DNA of 8,146 nucleotides, taken from Syntrophaceae bacterium (GTDB taxonomy: Bacteria; Desulfobacterota; Syntrophia; Syntrophales; UBA5619). The stretch spans positions 1 through 8,146 of the forward strand of contig JAHFBU010000069.1 in assembly GCA_023249795.1 (NCBI GenBank). The letters run 5' to 3'. A program made the position numbers and the translations under genes. The stretch's first letter is position 1. Each line of letters starts with the position of its first letter. Below are positions 1 to 6,584 of this stretch, piece after piece. Below the pieces are notes generated by a model. It worked only from the letters and a program-made list of their open reading frames with translations. It ran no database searches and was not told the origin of the DNA.

Positions 1-246
1 TGCGGGGAGATGGCGGGAGAACCGGCCTATACCCTGATCCTGCTGGGGCTGGGGCTGGATGAACTCAGCATGAATCCGATGGCCATTCCCCGTGTAAAGA
101 AGATCATCCGCGGGGCGACAATGAAGGAGTCAAAGGTTCTCCTGAACAAGGCCATGGCCCTATCCTCCGCGGTTGAAATCCGTTCATTTGTCGAAGCGAC
201 CATGCGAAAGCGCTTCCCGGAGGAGTTCCCGGTGAACGGCCAGTAA
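1..246 (+). CDS. ptsI: PTS enzyme I (phosphoenolpyruvate-protein phosphotransferase), C-terminal fragment
   Basis: This is the last 81 codons of PTS enzyme I, cut by the left edge and ending at TAA 244-246. The enzyme is cytoplasmic and takes phosphate from phosphoenolpyruvate to pass it to HPr. The first codon is the Cys of the CGEMAGEP motif, which matches the active-site CGELAGD of E. coli enzyme I (Cys502, the PEP-site acid/base). It is followed by LLGLGLDELSMNP and IPRVKKIIR, the conserved end of the PEP-binding TIM barrel. The tail RKRFPEEFPVNGQ is slightly longer than in E. coli. The reading frame is open from base 1, so the internal ATG at base 10 is not the real start. The related regulatory enzyme PtsP cannot be excluded from the C-terminus alone, but the family is clear. 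Confidence 0.93.
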   Translation, partial: CGEMAGEPAYTLILLGLGLDELSMNPMAIPRVKKIIRGATMKESKVLLNKAMALSSAVEIRSFVEATMRKRFPEEFPVNGQ

Positions 247-271
247 CGCAAGCGAGAAAGTCGTTTTATGC

Positions 272-291
272 GTCCCGGGGAGTCCCGGGGA
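272..291. repeat. Perfect 10-bp tandem duplication between ptsI and plsB
   Basis: The unit GTCCCGGGGA occurs twice back to back (272-281 and 282-291). Each copy contains the self-complementary core CCCGGG, so the two cores could also pair as a hairpin. It lies in the 71-base gap before plsB. No function is evident. A small slippage duplication or a protein-binding site are both possible. Confidence 0.6.
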
Positions 292-317
292 TTCTTCCCG
301 TATTTTAAGAATAGAGC

Positions 318-2972
318 ATGACGGAGCGAAGGATGTCCATTCGGTCGGTAATCGGATCATGGACCACCAAAAGCGGTGTCTACCATTCCGGGAGTCTCTA
401 CCGGGAAGGGGATTTTTCCCTCTATGGGTTGATCCGGAAGGTGCTTTCCAAGGTTGTGATCTCCGATCCCGCCGCTGAAGGGTTGAAGTCACTCTCAAAT
501 AAGGGTGTCGTCGTCTATGCCCTGAAGAGTAAAAGCCAGCTTAACAGCCTTATCCTCCACGAACTCTCGATGCGGAAAGGGATCCCACAGCCCGTTTACT
601 GCCACGGTATCAACATGATCACCTGGCAGCCCTATCCCATGGCCCTCCGGGTGTTCTTTTCTCATCTCTTTCACCGGATCTTCAGGAAGGCCGCCGTCCA
701 ATCCGCCGGGATGGATCACCTCAAACAACTTACACTGGAGGGGAAAACATCCATTATCCATCTCGGGGAGTCCGAGCTCTTTGAAAACCCCTTTGTCGAG
801 GAGACCCTTGACCGGTTAATGGAAGCCCAGGAAGCTTCAGTTGCGCCGATCTATCTCTGCCCCGAATTGATCACCTATGGGAGGAGGAGGGAGAAAGAGA
901 AGGAGAGCTTCATCAACATCCTGTTCGGTCAAAGCGACGCAACGGATCCTCTGCGCCGGGTGATCACCTTCCTCCGATATTCCAACAAGGCCTCCGTTAT
1001 TTCCGCGGGGCCGATCCATCTGGCGGAGTATATGAAGGCCGGGGAAGCGCTCTCCCGTGAAGAGCTCATCCGGCAGCTCCGCGGAGATCTGATCGCCCGG
1101 ATCGATGAGGAGAAGGCGACAATTGTGGGCCCGCTGCTGAAGTCTCGTGAAGAGATCATAGGCATGGTGCTCCGGGACAAGGGCCTTGTCTCCTTCATGG
1201 AGGAGATGGCGTCGAAGGCGAAAAAGGGCAGGGGAGACTTGGCCGCGGTCCGGCGGGAGGCGAGAAAATATCTTGAAGAGATCGCCTCCGATTACAGCGA
1301 AATCTATATTGAGATCTGGGATAAGATCCTCGACTGGCTTTGGAACAACATCTACGACGGCGTGGTGGTGGACGGGGACGGGATCGCGAAAATCAGGCAG
1401 GTCTCCAAAAAAGGACCATTTATCATCATTCCCTGCCATCGAAGCCACATTGATTATCTCCTGCTTTCCCACATATTCTACAAGAACAATATTCAGATGC
1501 CGTTTGTGGCGGCCGGGTCCAACATGTCCTTCTTCCCCATGGGGTACATCTTCCGGAAGTCAGGGGCCTTCTTTCTGCGCCGGAGTTTCCGGGGAAATGA
1601 ACTCTATGCCGAGGTCATGGCCCGGTATGTAAAGACGCTCCTGAAAGAGGGGCTGCCCCTGGAATTCTTCATCGAAGGGGGCCGCAGCCGCACCGGGAAG
1701 ATGGTGATGCCGAAGTACGGGATTCTTTCCATGGTCCTCCAGGCCTACCAGGAAAAGGCTTGCGACGATCTGGCTGTGATCCCCGTCTATATCGGTTATG
1801 ACCGTGTGATCGAGGAGAAGGCCTATCTCAAGGAACTGGGCGGAGCGCCCAAGGAGACGGAGAAGACGACCGACATGATCCGGAGCAGCAAACTGCTTCG
1901 GAAAAGGTACGGGCGCGTTTACATGAATGTCGGAGAGCCGTTTTCTCTCAAATCCTACCTGGCTTCCCAGAAGAAGCCCCTCGAAGAGATGTCGGTCGTG
2001 GAACGGCAGAGCCTCTATCGTCGGATCGGATACACGATCGTCAGGGCGATCAACAAAGTGTCCGTGGTAACCCCGTTCGCCCTGACCTCATCGGGGCTCC
2101 TCTGCTATGACCGGCGTGGCATTTCCCGCGGAGAGCTCCGTGAGGTTCTGGCCCTGTTTTTCGATTACCTCTCATCGCGGAAGGTCTCTTTCGCAATGAC
2201 CTTTGCCGACCGGGAAAAGGCCGTCGGCGAGGCGCTGCATCTCTTTGACCAGTCGGGGCTCATTTCCCGCATGGGGGCGGAGGATGAAGAGGAAGAGGAG
2301 GTCGAGGAGATCGTCTATTCCCTCGAGGATGACAAGCGGATGAACCTTGAGTACTACAAGAACAACATCCTTCATTATTTCCTGCCCGTCAGTTTTGTGG
2401 CGACCTCCGTTCTGGCGAGCCCGGAGGACATGGTTCCCATCAACCGGCTCCGGGATGATTACGCCTTTTTCAAACGGCTTTTCCGGCACGAATTCATCTT
2501 CGACGATCGGAAGAGCGATATCGAGGAGATTACAGAGACCCTCTCCTTCCTGCGCGACCGGGGGATGATCGCCGGTATTGAAAGGGAAGAGAAGACATGG
2601 ATTGAGGTGAAGGGCCGCGGGAGGACCAACCTGCTTCCCTTTGCGGGGCTCATACACAACTATATGGAATCCTACTGGGTGGTCATCCGGGGATGTTATT
2701 ACCTCCGGAAGGGGCCGAAGGCGGAAAAAGATTGGCTAAAAAACATTCGCGGTCTCGGGGAGAGGATGTACCGGAAGGGCGAGATCCGAAGGGCCGAGGC
2801 GCTGTCCCAGTCCAACTACCAGAGCGCGATCCGTTACCTCCAGGATGTGAACATCATTACCGTGACCGAGGTATCGGACAAGTCGGAGAAGAAAGTCACC
2901 CCGTGGTATGCCCTCACGGAAAACAAGGTGCAGATGGAGTCCTTCCGCCGCAGGCTATTCAAATTCCTGTAG
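318..2972 (+). CDS. plsB: Glycerol-3-phosphate 1-O-acyltransferase PlsB
   Basis: PlsB acylates sn-glycerol-3-phosphate at position 1 with acyl-CoA or acyl-ACP to give lysophosphatidic acid, the first step of phospholipid synthesis at the inner membrane. All four acyltransferase blocks are present in order: block I HRSHID (the HX4D charge relay, His374 and Asp379), block II GAFFLRR (416-422), block III FFIEGGRSR (450-458, G3P binding) and block IV VIPVYIGY (about 487-494). The large N- and C-terminal regions are those of the PlsB type, not the short PlsY or PlsC types. At 884 residues it is longer than E. coli PlsB (807). An acidic run (EDEEEEEVEE, 655-664) sits in the C-terminal part. The start at 318 has almost no Shine-Dalgarno. 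ATG 333 has GGAG six bases upstream, so an 879-residue protein is equally likely. The gene follows ptsI on the same strand and may share its transcript. Confidence 0.96.
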   Translation: MTERRMSIRSVIGSWTTKSGVYHSGSLYREGDFSLYGLIRKVLSKVVISDPAAEGLKSLSNKGVVVYALKSKSQLNSLILHELSMRKGIPQPVYCHGINMITWQPYPMALRVFFSHLFHRIFRKAAVQSAGMDHLKQLTLEGKTSIIHLGESELFENPFVEETLDRLMEAQEASVAPIYLCPELITYGRRREKEKESFINILFGQSDATDPLRRVITFLRYSNKASVISAGPIHLAEYMKAGEALSREELIRQLRGDLIARIDEEKATIVGPLLKSREEIIGMVLRDKGLVSFMEEMASKAKKGRGDLAAVRREARKYLEEIASDYSEIYIEIWDKILDWLWNNIYDGVVVDGDGIAKIRQVSKKGPFIIIPCHRSHIDYLLLSHIFYKNNIQMPFVAAGSNMSFFPMGYIFRKSGAFFLRRSFRGNELYAEVMARYVKTLLKEGLPLEFFIEGGRSRTGKMVMPKYGILSMVLQAYQEKACDDLAVIPVYIGYDRVIEEKAYLKELGGAPKETEKTTDMIRSSKLLRKRYGRVYMNVGEPFSLKSYLASQKKPLEEMSVVERQSLYRRIGYTIVRAINKVSVVTPFALTSSGLLCYDRRGISRGELREVLALFFDYLSSRKVSFAMTFADREKAVGEALHLFDQSGLISRMGAEDEEEEEVEEIVYSLEDDKRMNLEYYKNNILHYFLPVSFVATSVLASPEDMVPINRLRDDYAFFKRLFRHEFIFDDRKSDIEEITETLSFLRDRGMIAGIEREEKTWIEVKGRGRTNLLPFAGLIHNYMESYWVVIRGCYYLRKGPKAEKDWLKNIRGLGERMYRKGEIRRAEALSQSNYQSAIRYLQDVNIITVTEVSDKSEKKVTPWYALTENKVQMESFRRRLFKFL
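323..335 (+). promoter_or_regulatory. Ribosome binding site and alternative start inside the plsB 5' end
   Basis: GGAG at 323-326 lies six bases before ATG 333-335, the sixth codon of the longer plsB reading frame. The upstream ATG at 318 is preceded only by AATAGAGC, a poor Shine-Dalgarno. This favours initiation at 333, giving MSIRSVIGSW as N-terminus. It remains an inference from spacing alone. Confidence 0.5.
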
Positions 2973-2975
2973 AAG

Positions 2976-4271
2976 TTATTTTCCCCCCCGGACCGAGTAC
3001 AGCGCGGACCGGCCGCGATAGACGGCGGTGTCCCCGAGCTCCTCTTCGATCCGGAGCAACTGGTTGTATTTCGCGAGCCGTTCCGTCCGGGACATGGAGC
3101 CGCTCTTGATCTGCCCGCAGTTCGCCCCGACGGCGATGTCCGCCATGCAGGTGTCTTCCGTCTCCCCGGAACGGTGCGAGATCACCGTCGTGTAGCCCGC
3201 CTCGCGGGCGCACTGGATCGTATCGAGCGTTTCGGTCAGGGTGCCGATCTGATTCAATTTGATCAGGATGGAATTCGCCACGCCGAGCGCGATCCCCTTT
3301 TCCAGACGCTTTTGGTTGGTTACAAAGATGTCATCGCCCACAATCTGGACCTTCCCGCCCAGGGTCTCGGTGAGGAGCTTCCATCCGGCCCAGTCGTCTT
3401 CGGCGAGGCCGTCCTCGATGGAGACGATCGGGTATTTCTTCACGAGATCCGCATAGAACTTGACCATCTCCCCGGCGGTTCGCGCCGGCTTCTTCTCCGC
3501 GGCCAGGATGTATTTTCCCTTCTCAAAGAATGAACTGGCCGCCGAGTCGATGGCGATGGCGCAGTCTGTTCCAGGCTTGTAGCCGGCCTTTTCGATGGCG
3601 GTCACGATCAGAACGAGCGCCTCCTCGTTGGATTTGAGGTTGGGTGCAAATCCCCCTTCGTCTCCGACGGCTGTGTTGTAACCCTTGGTCTTGAGGACTG
3701 CCTTCAGGTTATGGAAGACCTCGGCAGACATCCGAAGGCCCTCCCGAAAGGTCGCCGCCCCCACCGGCATGATCATGAACTCCTGGATGTCCACATTGTT
3801 GTCGGCGTGCTGGCCGCCGTTGATGATATTGGCCATTGGCACCGGGATGTCGCGGGCGATGACGCCGCCGATATAGCGGTAGAGGGGGATTTCCAAGGCC
3901 GCTGCCGCCGCCTTCGCGCAGGCGATCGATACGCTGAGGATTGCGTTGGCCCCCAGGGCGCTCTTGTTTTCCGTGCCGTCCAAGGCGATCATTTCGGCGT
4001 CAATCTCCCGCTGGCTCCGGCAGTCCATGCCAATGATTTCCGGCGCGATCTTGTCAAGGACGTTGCTCACGGCCTTCAGGACGCCTTTTCCGAGGTACCG
4101 CTTCTTGTCCCCATCCCTGAGTTCCAGCATCTCATGCTCCCCGGTGGAGGCGCCCGACGGCACGGATGCCCGCCCGGTGATTCCCGACAACAAAGTCACC
4201 TCCGCTTCGACAGTCGGGTTACCGCGTGAATCGAGGATCTCCCTGGCGTTGATGTTGATGATTTCCGTCAT
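2976..4271 (-). CDS. eno: Enolase (phosphopyruvate hydratase)
   Basis: Enolase interconverts 2-phosphoglycerate and phosphoenolpyruvate in glycolysis and gluconeogenesis, working in the cytoplasm as a Mg-dependent dimer or octamer. The 431-residue protein is full length. The N-terminal domain carries the mobile loop SGASTGEHE (about 39-47). The barrel shows GQHADNNVDIQEF (153-165), GDEGGF with catalytic Glu205, the metal ligands Asp242, Glu286 (SIEDG) and Asp313 (GDD), and LIKLNQIG with catalytic Lys338. SHRSGETED (365-373) and GSMSRTERLAKYNQ (391-404) complete the signature. The start is firm: AAGGAGG lies five bases before the ATG. The gene converges on plsB with a 3-base gap, and no separate terminator fits between them. 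It lies 158 bases downstream of the three-gene operon on the same strand and could receive some read-through. Confidence 0.98.
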   Translation of the reverse strand: MTEIININAREILDSRGNPTVEAEVTLLSGITGRASVPSGASTGEHEMLELRDGDKKRYLGKGVLKAVSNVLDKIAPEIIGMDCRSQREIDAEMIALDGTENKSALGANAILSVSIACAKAAAAALEIPLYRYIGGVIARDIPVPMANIINGGQHADNNVDIQEFMIMPVGAATFREGLRMSAEVFHNLKAVLKTKGYNTAVGDEGGFAPNLKSNEEALVLIVTAIEKAGYKPGTDCAIAIDSAASSFFEKGKYILAAEKKPARTAGEMVKFYADLVKKYPIVSIEDGLAEDDWAGWKLLTETLGGKVQIVGDDIFVTNQKRLEKGIALGVANSILIKLNQIGTLTETLDTIQCAREAGYTTVISHRSGETEDTCMADIAVGANCGQIKSGSMSRTERLAKYNQLLRIEEELGDTAVYRGRSALYSVRGGK

Positions 4272-4276
4272 AAAGG

Positions 4277-4283
4277 CCTCCTT
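4277..4283 (-). promoter_or_regulatory. Strong ribosome binding site of eno
   Basis: On the minus strand this reads AAGGAGG, five bases before the eno ATG. It is close to a full anti-Shine-Dalgarno match, as expected for a highly expressed glycolytic gene, and it fixes the start codon. Confidence 0.85.
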
Positions 4284-4300
4284 CGGGTGGGTTTATGCGT

Positions 4301-4316
4301 TCATTCTCAGGAATGA
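4301..4316. repeat. Inverted repeat in the eno leader
   Basis: TCATTC and GAATGA form a perfect 6-bp inverted repeat around a TCAG loop. A further CG/CG pair is possible across a one-base bulge (c4298-g4318, g4299-c4317). It sits 30 bases upstream of the eno start, inside the probable leader. It could be an RNA hairpin or an operator. There is no T-run, so an intrinsic terminator is unlikely. Confidence 0.4.
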
Positions 4317-4364
4317 CGATCTTTAAGGACCTCCACTGCGGTCGGAACCGGCGGCGGGCCATTT

Positions 4365-4393
4365 TTCCTACACCAACGAGCCGCAATTATCAA
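4365..4393 (-). promoter_or_regulatory. Possible sigma-70 promoter of eno
   Basis: On the minus strand TTGATA (4393-4388) is followed after 17 bases by TAGGAA (4370-4365). The -35 box matches five of six consensus bases and the -10 box only three of six. It would give a leader of about 85 bases carrying the inverted repeat and the strong ribosome binding site. The assignment is weak. Confidence 0.33.
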
Positions 4394-4429
4394 GACGAAT
4401 GTCGGCGTGGTTTGAAGGGTCCTGTTTCA

Positions 4430-5056
4430 TCACCACTTCTGGTACTGCTTTACGTGACCGGTTACACAACTGACACAGCGGCCGCATGCGTGGGCGCTCT
4501 TGCCGCCGTCCTCATACACGGGCCTGCGGCAGGACCAGGTGCGGTCGCGCAGCTCCGGAGGAATGGCCTCCCAGAGTTCTTGCTTGGTCAGGTGCGCCAC
4601 CGGGAAGATGTACTCAGAAGGGTGCGGGTTCATGGCCTTTGCGGCCTGGAAGATGGCCTGGGCGCGGGCCATGCGCCGCTCGAACTCGTGCCCGGCGGTC
4701 TCGGTATCCGTCCTGGTGCGGCCCAGGGCGACATAGCGGATGCTGGGAGAGGCGTTGCAGATATTTCCGGCCATAAATGCGCAGAGGTCCGCGTCCCAGA
4801 TGAAATGCAAGTCGAAGGCCGGGTAGCGGTGCACGCTCTCGGAGTAGCCGAAGGCCCGTGCGCCGCTTTGGCGCAGGTATTCCATGGCCGACATGGTGGC
4901 GGCCTGCTCCGCCGCGGCGCGGTTCTCCGGATTCACCAGGTGCATGTGGTGAACATGTACGGCGAAGTCCTTGTATTCATCCCGGGTCAGCAGGAGATGG
5001 AGCATCCCGGCCGAGTCCAGCCCCCCGGAATACATGCAGAGAATCATTTCGTTCAT
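4430..5056 (-). CDS. QueC-like PP-loop ATPase with C-terminal zinc motif, substrate unknown
   Basis: This 208-residue protein belongs to the QueC (7-cyano-7-deazaguanine synthase) branch of PP-loop ATPases. It has SGGLDS (10-15), which binds the ATP pyrophosphate, and a C-terminal TWSC...CGRCVSC cluster (Cys176, 191, 194, 197) matching the QueC zinc site. The LTKQELW segment (156-162) also fits QueC. However, the middle reads GRTRTDTETAGHEFERRM where true QueC has a motif of the type DYSGYPDCR for its deazaguanine substrate, and I find no such motif. No queD, queE or queF gene is nearby. It is therefore probably an adenylating enzyme acting on another carboxylate or base. It is the last gene of a three-gene operon. 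Its ATG overlaps the preceding stop (ATGA) and has no clear Shine-Dalgarno, so it likely depends on translational coupling. Confidence 0.82.
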   Translation of the reverse strand: MNEMILCMYSGGLDSAGMLHLLLTRDEYKDFAVHVHHMHLVNPENRAAAEQAATMSAMEYLRQSGARAFGYSESVHRYPAFDLHFIWDADLCAFMAGNICNASPSIRYVALGRTRTDTETAGHEFERRMARAQAIFQAAKAMNPHPSEYIFPVAHLTKQELWEAIPPELRDRTWSCRRPVYEDGGKSAHACGRCVSCVTGHVKQYQKW

Positions 5057-5895
5057 AATAGTCCCAGGAGGTTCCGCGCCTCGGCGCAGGTTGCGGGACG
5101 CAGTTCCAGAAGCGCGGCCGATTCGCGAATACGGCGCACAAAATCAATGTTTCTGGCCGGCCGGGTGCGCGCGGCGTCGAGCCAGATGCAGTCCTCGATG
5201 CCCAGGCGCACATGCCCGCCCATGAGCAGCGCCGCCAAGTTCATGGGCAGCTGGTGGCGGCCTATGCCCCCGGCGGCCCAGATGGTGCCCGGCGGCAGGA
5301 GCGTCGCCAGGTGGCAGAGTTCCGGCAGGCTGGCCTGGACCGTGTTCACTCCGCCCAGGAGGAGATTTGCATAGGGACCCCCGGCCAGTTCGCCCGTGGT
5401 CAGCAGGTGTCGTAAGGTGGCGACCATTCCGGTGTCAAAGATCTCCAATTCCGGCTTGATGCCGCGCTCGCGCATGGCCCTGGCCAGGGTCAGGATCGTG
5501 TCCGGATCGTTGACGCTCACCTCGTTGCGGAAGTTGAAGGAGCCCAGGGTCAGGCTGGCCATGTCCGGCCTGGCCGCGCCATCCAGGTTCAGCACGGCCA
5601 ACCGTTCGGCCAGGGAGGCCCCGTTGCGGCCGCTGGTCGAGACGCATATCACGGCCTCCGGGCGCTCACGGCGGATGCCCGTGACGATAGCCGCGTAGGT
5701 TTCGGGCGCCGGGGTGGGGCGGCCGACTGCGCAGCGCGCGTGCACGTGCAGGATGGTCGCACCCGCATCCACGCAGGCCGCGGCATCAGCCACGATCTCT
5801 TCAGGGGTGAGGGGAACGTGCGGGGTATCGGCGCGCGTCGGCACCATGCCCGTGAGGGCCGCATTGATGATGAACAGGCCGGGTGCGATGTTCAT
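5053..5895 (-). CDS. BKACE-family (DUF849) beta-keto acid cleavage enzyme
   Basis: The 280-residue protein is a member of the BKACE family, whose type enzyme Kce splits 3-keto-5-aminohexanoate with acetyl-CoA to give acetoacetate and a CoA ester. Recognisable elements are PHVPLTPEEI (25-34), the metal-binding HVHAR with His50 and His52, ICVSTSGR (83-90), PDMASLTLGS (110-119), KPELEIFDTGM (147-157), AAGGIGR (207-213) and GGHVRLGIED (226-235), where metal and catalytic residues lie. The N-terminus reads TGMVPTR, so the acidic residue that Kce has near position 14 is not apparent. This points to a subfamily with a different substrate. The start is supported by GGAGG eight bases upstream, inside the previous gene. 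It overlaps both neighbours by four bases (ATGA), so the three proteins are probably made together. The family is firm; the substrate is unknown. Confidence 0.92.
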   Translation of the reverse strand: MNIAPGLFIINAALTGMVPTRADTPHVPLTPEEIVADAAACVDAGATILHVHARCAVGRPTPAPETYAAIVTGIRRERPEAVICVSTSGRNGASLAERLAVLNLDGAARPDMASLTLGSFNFRNEVSVNDPDTILTLARAMRERGIKPELEIFDTGMVATLRHLLTTGELAGGPYANLLLGGVNTVQASLPELCHLATLLPPGTIWAAGGIGRHQLPMNLAALLMGGHVRLGIEDCIWLDAARTRPARNIDFVRRIRESAALLELRPATCAEARNLLGLL

Positions 5896-6374
5896 AACCC
5901 CTTCCTCCAGCGGGTCAGGTCGGTTTCAAGGGTGGTCCACTCGCTGACATTCTCGAGGCCGAAGGAGTGCAGCTTGGGCAGCGTTCCCACCCGGACATAG
6001 CCGAAATGGTTCTCATACCAGACGATGGTATCGGGCCGGTCGGCGTTGGTGGTCAGGGTTCGCACACCCAGGGCGGCCAGTTCGTCCATGCGGCGCTCCT
6101 GAAGTTTGCGGCCGATGCCATTGCGGCGCGTCTCGGGAAGAACGGCCAAAAGCGTGGTCTTGGCTTCGTCGGCGGAGAGCACCTTGTATCCCGCCACCCC
6201 CACCACTCGCCCGGTCATGCGCGCCACGAAGGCGCAGGCGAGGTCGAACTCCGGCATCTCCGGCGAGGGGATGTGGTGCATGTTGGCGGTTTTGAGCACG
6301 GCCATGATCTCGGGCAGGTCCGCCTGGCGGGCGGGCTCGATGAGAACAGATGTGGCGTTGTCGAAAGAATCCAT
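5892..6374 (-). CDS. GNAT-family N-acetyltransferase
   Basis: This 160-residue protein has the GNAT fold signature. A beta strand, TTLLAV, leads into the acetyl-CoA pyrophosphate loop ETRRNGIGRKL (the R-x-x-G-x-G type), followed by a helix, then TLTTNAD, and the late motif VWYENHFGYVRVGTL. It should transfer an acyl group from acyl-CoA to an amine; the substrate cannot be read. The frame is open further upstream to an ATG at 6524, but I place the start at 6374. That ATG has GGAG seven bases upstream, the extra residues look unlike a GNAT N-terminus, and the likely promoter lies inside the extension. It is the first gene of the minus-strand operon, and its stop overlaps the BKACE start (ATGA). 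The combination with an acetyl-CoA-using BKACE enzyme suggests a shared CoA-dependent route, which is inference. Confidence 0.87.
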   Translation of the reverse strand: MDSFDNATSVLIEPARQADLPEIMAVLKTANMHHIPSPEMPEFDLACAFVARMTGRVVGVAGYKVLSADEAKTTLLAVLPETRRNGIGRKLQERRMDELAALGVRTLTTNADRPDTIVWYENHFGYVRVGTLPKLHSFGLENVSEWTTLETDLTRWRKGL

Positions 6375-6381
6375 ACTGCTA

Positions 6382-6385
6382 CTCC
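6382..6385 (-). promoter_or_regulatory. Ribosome binding site deciding the GNAT start
   Basis: GGAG on the minus strand lies seven bases before ATG 6374-6372. It sits inside the perfect 10-bp palindrome ACTCCGGAGT (6381-6390), which might partly occlude it in the mRNA. It supports the short 160-residue start over the open frame extending to 6524. Confidence 0.6.
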
Positions 6386-6413
6386 GGAGTGGCCTTTGGG
6401 TCCGTTCGCGTGG

Positions 6414-6429
6414 GGCCGCAATAGCGGCC
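6414..6429 (-). other. Hairpin in the leader of the three-gene operon
   Basis: GGCCGC (6414-6419) and GCGGCC (6424-6429) form a perfect all-GC 6-bp stem around a four-base loop. It lies between the predicted promoter and the GNAT start, in the roughly 85-base leader. There is no T-run after it, so it is a leader structure or an operator rather than a terminator. Confidence 0.45.
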
Positions 6430-6465
6430 TTGGCGCTCGATAAGAAGCTGCTTATATGGCGCATG

Positions 6466-6494
6466 ACTATGGGGAAAGGGGGCTTTGATGTCAA
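6466..6494 (-). promoter_or_regulatory. Sigma-70 promoter of the GNAT-BKACE-QueC-like operon
   Basis: On the minus strand a perfect TTGACA (6494-6489) is followed by a 17-base spacer and CATAGT (6471-6466, four of six consensus bases). Transcription would begin near 6459, upstream of the GNAT start at 6374. It gives the operon its own promoter, divergent from ttcA. No other equally good pair is seen in this gap. Confidence 0.62.
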
Positions 6495-6555
6495 GAAAAT
6501 TTTGCCTGCGAAATCATGGCCCATCCGCGGTGATACCCCTATCGGCGAAAGATCC

Positions 6556-6584
6556 TTGATATGCCGTCCGATGTCGGATAGAAT
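6556..6584 (+). promoter_or_regulatory. Sigma-70 promoter of the ttcA-family gene
   Basis: TTGATA (6556-6561) and TAGAAT (6579-6584) each match five of six consensus bases and are separated by the ideal 17 bases. The predicted start near 6591 leaves a leader of about 20 bases carrying AGGA before ATG 6611. This is the best promoter in the window. Confidence 0.68.
6567..6578. promoter_or_regulatory. Inverted repeat in the ttcA promoter spacer, possible operator
   Basis: TCCGA and TCGGA form a perfect 5-bp inverted repeat around TG, lying between the -35 and -10 boxes and ending directly at the -10. The position is typical of a repressor site, but the repeat is short and may be chance. Confidence 0.33.

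Noticed and set aside
837..1472. Minus-strand open frame of 211 codons inside plsB
   Set aside because: It lies opposite the conserved plsB coding sequence and shows no family motif or ribosome binding site; it is a shadow frame.
4301..4316. Intrinsic terminator of the minus-strand operon at the TCATTC/GAATGA repeat
   Set aside because: The stem is short and AT-rich, has no T-run on either strand, and lies over 100 bases beyond the last stop codon, next to the eno ribosome binding site.
4430..5056. Calling this gene queC and assigning queuosine synthesis
   Set aside because: The fold and zinc site fit, but the expected substrate motif is missing and no other queuosine gene is nearby, so the specific function is not supported.
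4295..5374. Long + strand open frame (359 codons) across the eno leader and the QueC-like and BKACE genes
   Set aside because: It is antisense to two genes with clear family motifs, its translation is Arg/Gly/Ala-rich with no recognisable domain, and high GC makes such open frames common.
6375..6524. 50-codon N-terminal extension of the GNAT gene from ATG 6524
   Set aside because: The predicted promoter lies within it, the residues do not resemble a GNAT N-terminus, and ATG 6374 has its own GGAG.
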